Below, in pieces: positions 1-4,462 of a stretch of 5,833 nucleotides of DNA (position 1 is its first letter; the number at the start of each line of letters is the position of its first letter). Made by a program: the position numbers and the translations under genes. This stretch comes from an uncultured Selenomonadaceae bacterium (GTDB lineage: Bacteria > Bacillota_C > Negativicutes > Selenomonadales > Selenomonadaceae). The DNA lies in contig CAMIWP010000085.1 of assembly GCA_946402475.1 (NCBI GenBank), positions 1-5,833 on the forward strand, given 5' to 3'. The notes under the pieces were generated by a model. That model was not told the origin of the DNA. It did not search any database and was given only the letters and a program-made list of their open reading frames with translations.

Positions 1-988
1 CCATCTCGAACATATCGCCCGCTTTCGGAGTGGCCGAAGCGTTGCGTGCCGAGAGGATCACGCCGGCAAGGCCCGCCAGCATGCCCATGTTCGTGTAGAT
101 CCAGAACATGACCTTGTCAACCTTGATACCGGAGAGAGCCGCAGCCTTCCGGTTGCCGCCCACGGCGTAGATCTGGCGGCCGGGAACCGTCCGGGTCGTG
201 ACGAAGGCGTAGAAGATGACCAGGACCAAGACGATGAGGAGCACCATGGGAAGCCCCATGTACATGGCGAGCTTCACCGTGAAGAAGTTGACGATGCCGA
301 TGCAAACGATGAGCTTGAAGATGGAGGTTCCCATGGAAGGCACGGGGAAGCCCTGCTTCGCCTTGTTCCGGCGGGAACGGATCTCCATGAGGACCAGGAA
401 GGCGGAAAGGGCGATGCCTGCGAAGAGGGCGAGAAGTTCAAACTTCGTGCCCCCGATGGTGGTGAAGAACTGCGGGAGATAGCCCGCACCCACGATGGTG
501 AATTCCTTGGGAAGGGGACCCTTGGTCTGTCCGTGGAGGACGACCAGCGCCAGCCCGCGGAACACGAGCATGTTGGCAAGGGAGACAATGAAGGGTGAGA
601 CCCCTAGTTTTGATATGAAGAGTCCCTGCCACGCGCCAACCAAGGTGCCGATCAGTATGGCGGCGAGAAAGGCAAGGGGGATGGACATCTGGTAGTCCAC
701 CACCATGATGGCGGCGATGGCACCGGTAAAGGCGACGACAGAACCCACGGACAGGTCAACGTTGCCCGTCAAGCAGCACAGGAGCATGCCCAGCGCCAGC
801 ACGATAACGTAGGAATTCTGCATGATGAGGTTGTTGACGTTCATCGGCGCCACGTTTTTATAATCCGAGAGCACCGCAAAAATCAGGTAAATCAGGATCA
901 AGGCAATGATCATGCCGTATTGCTTCAGTTGTTTCACACGTTCCCGCATCAGATGCTCTTCCGATACGACTGCTGTTTTGTCGCTCAT
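1..988 (-). CDS. mmsB: Sugar ABC transporter permease, MmsB/GguB type (3' end cut by window edge)
   Basis: Inner-membrane permease of a monosaccharide ABC importer of the CUT2 class (relatives XylH, GguB, MmsB). It should form the channel through which sugar delivered by the upstream binding lipoprotein is moved by the MmsA ATPase. I read 329 uninterrupted codons from ATG at 988. Visible features are a short charged cytoplasmic N-terminus (1-24), a first hydrophobic helix (about 25-40), the family motif GNVDLSVGS (75-83), several further hydrophobic segments, a charged insert around 202-213 ([10 protein letters not shown]) typical of the longer XylH/MmsB branch, and the cytoplasmic coupling-loop motif [14 protein letters not shown] (275-288). 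It ends in the family-typical [11 protein letters not shown] at the edge. From family lengths I expect about 60 more residues. The start overlaps the mmsA stop as ATGA, with an AAAGGGG ribosome site at 1003-997, so translation is probably coupled. The frame is intact. Substrate cannot be told from the permease. Confidence 0.93.
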   Translation of the reverse strand, partial: MSDKTAVVSEEHLMRERVKQLKQYGMIIALILIYLIFAVLSDYKNVAPMNVNNLIMQNSYVIVLALGMLLCCLTGNVDLSVGSVVAFTGAIAAIMVVDYQMSIPLAFLAAILIGTLVGAWQGLFISKLGVSPFIVSLANMLVFRGLALVVLHGQTKGPLPKEFTIVGAGYLPQFFTTIGGTKFELLALFAGIALSAFLVLMEIRSRRNKAKQGFPVPSMGTSIFKLIVCIGIVNFFTVKLAMYMGLPMVLLIVLVLVIFYAFVTTRTVPGRQIYAVGGNRKAAALSGIKVDKVMFWIYTNMGMLAGLAGVILSARNASATPKAGDMFEM

Positions 989-2547
989 TTCACGCGCCCC
1001 TTTCTCGCAGTATGGTCCATGATGATCTTCATGATGGCTTCCTGGTCCATCTTCTCCTTGGGAAGCTCTCCCGCGATCTCGCCCTCATTGAGGATGTAGG
1101 CGCGGTCGCAGAGTCCCAGGAGCTCCGGCATTTCCGAGGAAATGACGATGATGGCCTTGCCGCTCTCCGCGAGCTTGTTGATGATGGTGTAGATCTCGTA
1201 TTTCGCGCCCACGTCGATGCCTCGGGTAGGCTCGTCGAGGATCAGCACATCCGGCTCCGAGAGCATCCATTTCGCCAGCACGACCTTTTGCTGGTTGCCG
1301 CCGGAGAGATTCTCCGTCGCTTGGTTGATGGAACTCGACTTGATGTTGATCTTCGAGCGGTATTCCTCTGCTATGTGGATCTCGTCATCCTGTTTGATGA
1401 CGTTGTTTTCGGAAAAACGCTTGTTGAGGCTCGCCAATGTCATGTTCCACTTGATGTCATTGATGAGCACCAAGCCGTAAGTCTTGCGATCTTCCGGCAC
1501 ATAGGCAATCTTCTGGTCGATGGCGCTCTGCACGTCGGGGATACGGATCTCCTTGCCGTTCTTATAGATATGGCCCGAGCTGTTGAATCCGTAGGTGTGT
1601 CCGAAGATGCTCATGACAAGCTCCGTGCGCCCGGCTCCCATGAGTCCCGCAAAACCTACGACCTCGCCGCGATGCACGTTGAAGGAAGCCTTGTTGATGC
1701 GCTTGCGGGTGGGATCTTCCTCGTCGTAGACCGTCCAGTCCTTGACCTCGAAGATCTTTTCTCCGATTTTGGCATGGCGCTCCGGGTAACGGTTTGTGAG
1801 CTCGCGGCCTACCATGCCCTTGATGATGCGGTTCTCGTCGATTTCTTCGTCGTTCTGCCTGGAGATCGTTTCGATGGTGTGGCCGTCGCGGATGACTGTG
1901 ATGTTGTCCGCCACCCGGGACACCTCGTTGAGTTTGTGGGAAATCATGATGCTCGTGATTCCCTGTTTCTTGAGCTTCAGCATGAGTTCCAGGAGCGTGT
2001 TGCTCTCCTCCTCGTTGAGCGCCGAGGTGGGCTCGTCGAGGATCAGAAGCTCCACATCCTTCGCGATGGCCTTTGCGATCTCGATCATCTGCTGCTGCCC
2101 CATGCCCAGGTCGCCGACATGGCGGCTGACATTCTCGTGCATGCCGATGCTTTCCAGCACCTCCATGGCGCGGCGCTGGGTGGTATCCCAGTCGATGACC
2201 TTGCCACCGAACATCAGGTTCTCATTGCCGATGAAGATATTCTCCGCGATGGTGAGCAGGGGGATGAGCGCAAGCTCCTGATGAATGATGACGATGCCTT
2301 TTCTTTCGCTCTCGCGAATATCGTGGAACTTGCAAACCTCCCCCTTGTACACCACGTCACCGCTGTAGCTTCCGTAGGGATAGACGCCGGAGAGAACGTT
2401 CATCAGCGTGGATTTCCCGGCTCCGTTTTCCCCGCACAGCGCGTGGATCTCGCCCTTCTTGACCACGAGGTTCACGTCGTTCAGTGCCCTGACCCCTGAG
2501 AATTCCTTTATGATATGCCGCATCTCAAGGATGATATCGTCAGCCAT
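985..2547 (-). CDS. mmsA: Sugar ABC transporter ATP-binding protein, MmsA/GguA type
   Basis: Cytoplasmic ATPase that powers the CUT2-class sugar importer. It is 520 residues with two fused nucleotide-binding domains, the normal size for RbsA/XylG/GguA. Domain 1 has Walker [10 protein letters not shown] (39-47), Q-loop Q90, a degenerate signature LGMGQQQ (147-153), Walker B LLILDE (167-172) and H-loop H204. Domain 2 has a degenerate Walker A GLMGAGRT (301-308, Arg in place of Lys), a canonical signature LSGGNQQ (414-420), Walker B VLILDE (434-439), and SSE (470-472) where a His would sit. This pairing, with site 1 loop plus site 2 signature giving the competent ATP site, is usual for the family, so the odd residues are not decay. 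A GGAGG ribosome site (2561-2557) lies 9 bases before ATG at 2547. The stop overlaps the mmsB start by 4 bases. It follows chvE by 111 bases, with a terminator hairpin in the gap. The name mmsA follows the multiple-monosaccharide subfamily; gguA is the older synonym. Confidence 0.95.
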   Translation of the reverse strand: MADDIILEMRHIIKEFSGVRALNDVNLVVKKGEIHALCGENGAGKSTLMNVLSGVYPYGSYSGDVVYKGEVCKFHDIRESERKGIVIIHQELALIPLLTIAENIFIGNENLMFGGKVIDWDTTQRRAMEVLESIGMHENVSRHVGDLGMGQQQMIEIAKAIAKDVELLILDEPTSALNEEESNTLLELMLKLKKQGITSIMISHKLNEVSRVADNITVIRDGHTIETISRQNDEEIDENRIIKGMVGRELTNRYPERHAKIGEKIFEVKDWTVYDEEDPTRKRINKASFNVHRGEVVGFAGLMGAGRTELVMSIFGHTYGFNSSGHIYKNGKEIRIPDVQSAIDQKIAYVPEDRKTYGLVLINDIKWNMTLASLNKRFSENNVIKQDDEIHIAEEYRSKINIKSSSINQATENLSGGNQQKVVLAKWMLSEPDVLILDEPTRGIDVGAKYEIYTIINKLAESGKAIIVISSEMPELLGLCDRAYILNEGEIAGELPKEKMDQEAIMKIIMDHTARKGRVK

Positions 2548-2556
2548 ATGGGCTTC

Positions 2557-2561
2557 CCTCC
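2557..2561 (-). promoter_or_regulatory. Ribosome binding site of mmsA
   Basis: GGAGG on the minus strand, within the purine run AAAAGGAGGGAA (2565-2554), 9 bases before the mmsA ATG. It is a very strong site. This fits a cistron that must be translated well from the limited message passing the upstream terminator. Confidence 0.8.
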
Positions 2562-2600
2562 TTTTGTAAAATTAAATTGGGTTCGAACACAGCGTGCCTC

Positions 2601-2629
2601 AAAAAAAGGGCCGGGATTGCTCCCGGCCC
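2601..2629 (-). terminator. Intrinsic terminator between chvE and mmsA
   Basis: On the minus strand a perfect 9-bp stem (GGGCCGGGA, 2629-2621, with TCCCGGCCC, 2616-2608) closes a four-base GCAA loop, which fits the stable GNRA class. Seven consecutive U residues (2607-2601) follow at once. This is a textbook rho-independent terminator. It starts 29 bases after the chvE stop and ends 53 bases before the mmsA start, in the middle of what is otherwise one operon. Partial read-through would give more binding protein than ATPase and permease, as seen in other binding-protein operons. I see no convincing separate promoter between it and mmsA. Confidence 0.9.
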
Positions 2630-2643
2630 AATGCGTTTGCATT
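2630..2643 (-). repeat. Small hairpin abutting the chvE terminator
   Basis: AATGC (2643-2639), a four-base AAAC loop and GCATT (2634-2630) can form a 5-bp stem on the minus-strand transcript, directly next to the terminator stem. It may help protect the 3' end of chvE mRNA. The stem is short, so chance is possible. Confidence 0.35.
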
Positions 2644-2658
2644 TTCGAGGCGACGGAA

Positions 2659-3777
2659 TCAAAGACCCACGTCAGACTTCTTGTAATAGCCGCTGTCGAT
2701 GAGCTCCTTCTGTACGTTGTTCTTGTCGACTGCGACAGGAGTGCAGAGGTAGGAAGGAACGACGAGCTTGTGGTTGTCATAGGACTTCGTGTCGTTGATT
2801 TCCGGCTGCTTGCCCTCGAGGACGGCCTGGACCATCGTCACGCACTTGTCGGCGAGAACCCGGGTATCCTTGAAGACTGTCATGGCCTGCTTGCCGGAGA
2901 GGATGTTCTTGGTAGCCATGAGCTCGGCATCCTGGCCCGTGATGAGCGGCCAGTTCGTGCCAACCTGATAGCCGGCGCCCTCAAGGGCTGCCGCTATGCC
3001 GTAGCTGATGCCGTCAAAAGGAGAGATGACCACGTCGAGCTTCTTGCCCTGGCTGTAGTAACCGGAGATGATGTCCTCCATGCGCTTCTGGGCAGTCTCC
3101 TGAGACCAGCGCAGGGTGCAGATGGTGTTGAAATCCGTCTGGCCGGAAGGAACAACAAGCTGTCCCTTGTCGATGTAAGGCTGGAGAACTTCGAACACAC
3201 CGGCATTGAGGAAGTGGGCGTTGTTGTCATCCGGGGAGCCAGCAAAGAACTCGATGTTGTAGGGACCCTTGCCCTCGGCAAGTCCGAGTTGCTTCTCCAC
3301 GTATTTGCCGATGGTGGTGCCGACGCCTTTGTTGTCAAAGGTGGCATAGTAGGAGACGCTGTCCGTGTCCATGAGCAGACGGTCATAGGCGATGACCGGG
3401 ATGTTGTGGGCCTTTGCCTGATCCAATGCGTTCACGAGAGCACTGGAGTCAATGGCGGCCACAACGAGGCAGTTTGCACCGTTGGTGATCATGTTCTCAA
3501 TCTGGGAAACCTGGGCCTGCACGTCATCCTCTGCGTACTGCAGATCCACCGTGTAACCGAGCTTCTCCAGTTTGTCCTTCATGTTTGCGCCGTCCTGTAT
3601 CCAGCGCTGCGAGGACTGTGTGGGCATTGCAACGCCGATGCGCTTGCCGCCGCCGGAAGCAGCTTTGTCGCCACTGCCGGAACCAGAGCTTGCGGTGTCC
3701 CCGCCGCCGCATCCGGCGGCAAAGATGAGCATCATGCCTGTTACGAAAAGTGCCAACAGTTTTTTCAGGTTCTTCAT
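2659..3777 (-). CDS. chvE: Sugar-binding lipoprotein of ABC transporter, ChvE type
   Basis: Extracytoplasmic receptor that captures a monosaccharide and hands it to MmsB/MmsA. From ATG at 3777 it has 372 residues. The lipoprotein signal peptide is basic (KNLKK, 2-6), then hydrophobic to 22, with lipobox AAG-C and the lipidated Cys at 23. A flexible Gly/Ser linker (24-44) follows. The rest is a periplasmic-binding type I fold (Peripla_BP_4, 45 to about 364). Family motifs visible are QSSQRW (54-59), YDRL (131-134), GSPDDNNA (180-187), RWSQ (223-226), SPFDGIS (252-258), TGQDAE (280-285), MTVFKDTR (299-306) and the C-terminal DSGYY (361-365), all as in ChvE-like multiple-sugar receptors. In-frame starts at 3876 and 3795 exist, but the latter overlaps the GGAGGGG ribosome site (3793-3787) that serves 3777, and only 3777 gives a clean signal peptide. 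ChvE relatives bind several aldoses; the true ligand here is not readable. It is the first gene of the transporter operon and is followed by a strong terminator. Confidence 0.94.
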   Translation of the reverse strand: MKNLKKLLALFVTGMMLIFAAGCGGGDTASSGSGSGDKAASGGGKRIGVAMPTQSSQRWIQDGANMKDKLEKLGYTVDLQYAEDDVQAQVSQIENMITNGANCLVVAAIDSSALVNALDQAKAHNIPVIAYDRLLMDTDSVSYYATFDNKGVGTTIGKYVEKQLGLAEGKGPYNIEFFAGSPDDNNAHFLNAGVFEVLQPYIDKGQLVVPSGQTDFNTICTLRWSQETAQKRMEDIISGYYSQGKKLDVVISPFDGISYGIAAALEGAGYQVGTNWPLITGQDAELMATKNILSGKQAMTVFKDTRVLADKCVTMVQAVLEGKQPEINDTKSYDNHKLVVPSYLCTPVAVDKNNVQKELIDSGYYKKSDVGL

Positions 3778-3786
3778 TATTCCTTT

Positions 3787-3793
3787 CCCCTCC
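3787..3793 (-). promoter_or_regulatory. Ribosome binding site that fixes the chvE start
   Basis: GGAGGGG lies 9 bases before ATG at 3777. It sits inside the codons that would follow an alternative in-frame ATG at 3795, so it argues for the shorter protein that begins directly with the signal peptide. Confidence 0.8.
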
Positions 3794-3813
3794 ATAAACT
3801 GAACATCTTTTAC

Positions 3814-3832
3814 TTCCTGAAATCCCCAGGAA
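3814..3832. promoter_or_regulatory. Dyad in the chvE leader, possible operator
   Basis: TTCCTG (3814-3819), seven bases, then CAGGAA (3827-3832) form a perfect 6-bp-arm inverted repeat centred about 46 bases upstream of the chvE start. A weak -35-like TTGACG (3839-3834, minus strand) lies just upstream, but I cannot pair it with a good -10 box (the best is GTAAAA-like at too long a spacing). The spacing and symmetry suit a repressor dimer. The arms are short, so this is a candidate only. Confidence 0.35.
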
Positions 3833-3888
3833 CCGTCAACATGAGCCTCCTTCCACCGATTCCTTCCCCGACACACATTAGGATTAGT

Positions 3889-3908
3889 AAAAATGCCGTT
3901 CCGGCATT
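3889..3908 (-). terminator. Probable weak terminator after the small membrane gene
   Basis: On the minus strand AATGCCG (3908-3902), a GAA loop and CGGCATT (3898-3892) form a 7-bp stem, with a run of five U residues (3893-3889) partly in the stem and then A. It begins 13 bases after the stop codon at 3922. The short U-run suggests incomplete termination, so some transcription from the upstream promoter could continue into chvE. Confidence 0.55.
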
Positions 3909-3921
3909 CATACCCGATTCA

Positions 3922-4242
3922 CTAGGAACTCGCCTTCACATAGCGGTCAATCAGGCAGTGAAGCACGAGACAGACGAATATGGCAACATTCTGGAACATG
4001 CTCTCCAGCCAATAAAAAGAGATGAACACACAGACGAGCGTGAAGGTCTGCACGACTTTCATCTGCTTGTCATAGGTTTCCCTATCCTCGTCCTGCCGGT
4101 AGTCGTTTGCCACCCGGTAGGCGCGGGCGGAAAAACCGAAGATCACCAGAAGCAGCATACCCTGCTCCCATCCCTGTGCATAGACGGTTGCCAACGCGAT
4201 CCCAAGCATGAGCAGGAGAAGACCTTGCATGGCTCGTTTCAT
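3922..4242 (-). CDS. Small four-helix membrane protein of unknown function
   Basis: I do not recognise this 106-residue protein. It starts with a basic MKRAM, followed by hydrophobic segments at about 7-22, 28-39, 63-79 and 83-98. A highly charged loop lies between helices 2 and 3 (about 40-62: RAYRVANDYRQDEDRETYDKQ), and a short tail YVKASS ends it. The predicted shape is two helical hairpins joined by a cytoplasmic charged loop. No catalytic motif is visible. ATG at 4242 is preferred because GGGGGAG (4257-4251) stands 8 bases before it; a longer in-frame reading from a TTG at 4296 has no comparable site. A good minus-strand promoter lies upstream and a probable terminator downstream, which supports a real gene with its own transcript. 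It sits between the divergent kinase-like gene and the transporter operon, so a link to either is possible but unproven. Confidence 0.72.
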   Translation of the reverse strand: MKRAMQGLLLLMLGIALATVYAQGWEQGMLLLVIFGFSARAYRVANDYRQDEDRETYDKQMKVVQTFTLVCVFISFYWLESMFQNVAIFVCLVLHCLIDRYVKASS

Positions 4243-4250
4243 CTGCTCAT

Positions 4251-4257
4251 CTCCCCC
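4251..4257 (-). promoter_or_regulatory. Ribosome binding site of the small membrane gene
   Basis: GGGGGAG is 8 bases upstream of ATG at 4242. It selects this start over the TTG at 4296. Confidence 0.7.
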
Positions 4258-4303
4258 GTATGCACTACAGATTTCGTGCGAAAGCCGCACAATCAATAAC
4301 AGA

Positions 4304-4333
4304 ATTTTATCGTAATGGAAGGGATTTTGTCAA
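4304..4333 (-). promoter_or_regulatory. Sigma-70 type promoter for the small membrane gene
   Basis: On the minus strand a consensus -35 TTGACA (4333-4328) is followed, after 18 bases, by -10 TAAAAT (4309-4304, five of six matches). The predicted start of transcription is near 4297, giving a leader of roughly 55 bases. That leader contains a small 5-bp hairpin, GTGCG/CGCAC (4276-4290). The promoter diverges from the kinase-like gene's promoter about 100 bases away. Confidence 0.65.
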
Positions 4334-4349
4334 GATATTATGTTATGTT

Positions 4350-4357
4350 GCAAAATT
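4350..4357 (+). repeat. Extra copy of the operator half-site core
   Basis: GCAAAATT occurs here and again at 4402-4409 in the right arm of the large inverted repeat, in the same orientation and exactly 52 bases apart, close to five DNA helical turns. It is preceded by TGTT in both places. This could be an auxiliary binding site for the same regulator. In AT-rich intergenic DNA an 8-base match may also be chance. Confidence 0.3.
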
Positions 4358-4380
4358 CAGAAGGGATTGCGTCCCGTTCG

Positions 4381-4417
4381 ATTGTTCAAATTTTGCTGTT
4401 GGCAAAATTTGAACAAT
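4381..4417. promoter_or_regulatory. Perfect 16-bp inverted repeat, likely operator of the kinase-like gene
   Basis: ATTGTTCAAATTTTGC (4381-4396), five-base spacer TGTTG, then its exact reverse complement (4402-4417). All 16 positions pair. The right arm fills most of the space between the -35 and -10 boxes of the plus-strand promoter, and the spacer supplies half of the -35. A protein bound here would block RNA polymerase, so a repressor operator is the simplest reading. It lies upstream of the predicted transcription start and has no U-run on either strand, so it is not a terminator or leader attenuator. I do not recognise the sequence as a known operator; the inner core CAAAWTTTG is itself nearly symmetric. 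Confidence 0.75.
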
Positions 4418-4428
4418 TACGTTATAAT
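4399..4428 (+). promoter_or_regulatory. Sigma-70 type promoter of the glycerol-kinase-like gene
   Basis: A -35 box TTGGCA (4399-4404, five of six consensus bases) and a perfect -10 box TATAAT (4423-4428) are 18 bases apart. The predicted start of transcription is about 4435, leaving a leader of under 30 bases that has room only for the ribosome site. The promoter is strong by sequence and overlaps the large inverted repeat, so it is probably controlled by repression. Confidence 0.75.
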
Positions 4429-4448
4429 AGAAATTGAAGTTTGTGAAA

Positions 4449-4454
4449 AAGGGG
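4449..4454 (+). promoter_or_regulatory. Ribosome binding site that fixes the GTG start
   Basis: AAGGGG ends 8 bases before GTG at 4463. An in-frame TTG at 4457 is only 2 bases from it and is too close to use. Confidence 0.7.
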
Positions 4455-4462
4455 TTTTGGGT

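Noticed and set aside
1..988. Possible frameshift or stop in the permease gene
   Set aside because: I translated the whole stretch from 988 to 1 and found one continuous frame with family motifs from start to edge; it is only cut by the window.
1012..2499. 495-codon open frame on the plus strand
   Set aside because: It lies entirely antisense to mmsA, whose ATPase motifs are unmistakable. The translation lacks recognisable domains and is rich in Asp, His, Leu and Val, as expected from the complement of GC-biased codons.
985..2547. Degenerate Walker A (GAGRT) and missing H-loop His in the second ATPase domain as signs of decay
   Set aside because: These departures are normal for RbsA/XylG/GguA-type fused ATPases, which keep one competent ATP site.
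3778..3876. Longer N-terminus for chvE from 3876 or 3795
   Set aside because: It would put 33 or 6 extra residues before a classic lipoprotein signal peptide, and the ribosome site at 3793-3787 falls inside the extension.
4243..4296. Longer N-terminus for the small membrane protein from a TTG at 4296
   Set aside because: The start is rare, has no ribosome site, and falls almost on the predicted transcription start. ATG at 4242 has a strong site at proper spacing.
2515..4299. 594-codon open frame on the plus strand
   Set aside because: It runs antisense through chvE, the chvE leader and the small membrane gene. Those genes have their own ribosome sites, signal peptide and motifs, while this frame shows no family resemblance.
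4381..4417. Large inverted repeat as an intrinsic terminator
   Set aside because: The stem is AT-rich, neither side is followed by a U-run, and no gene ends into it. It overlaps a promoter instead.
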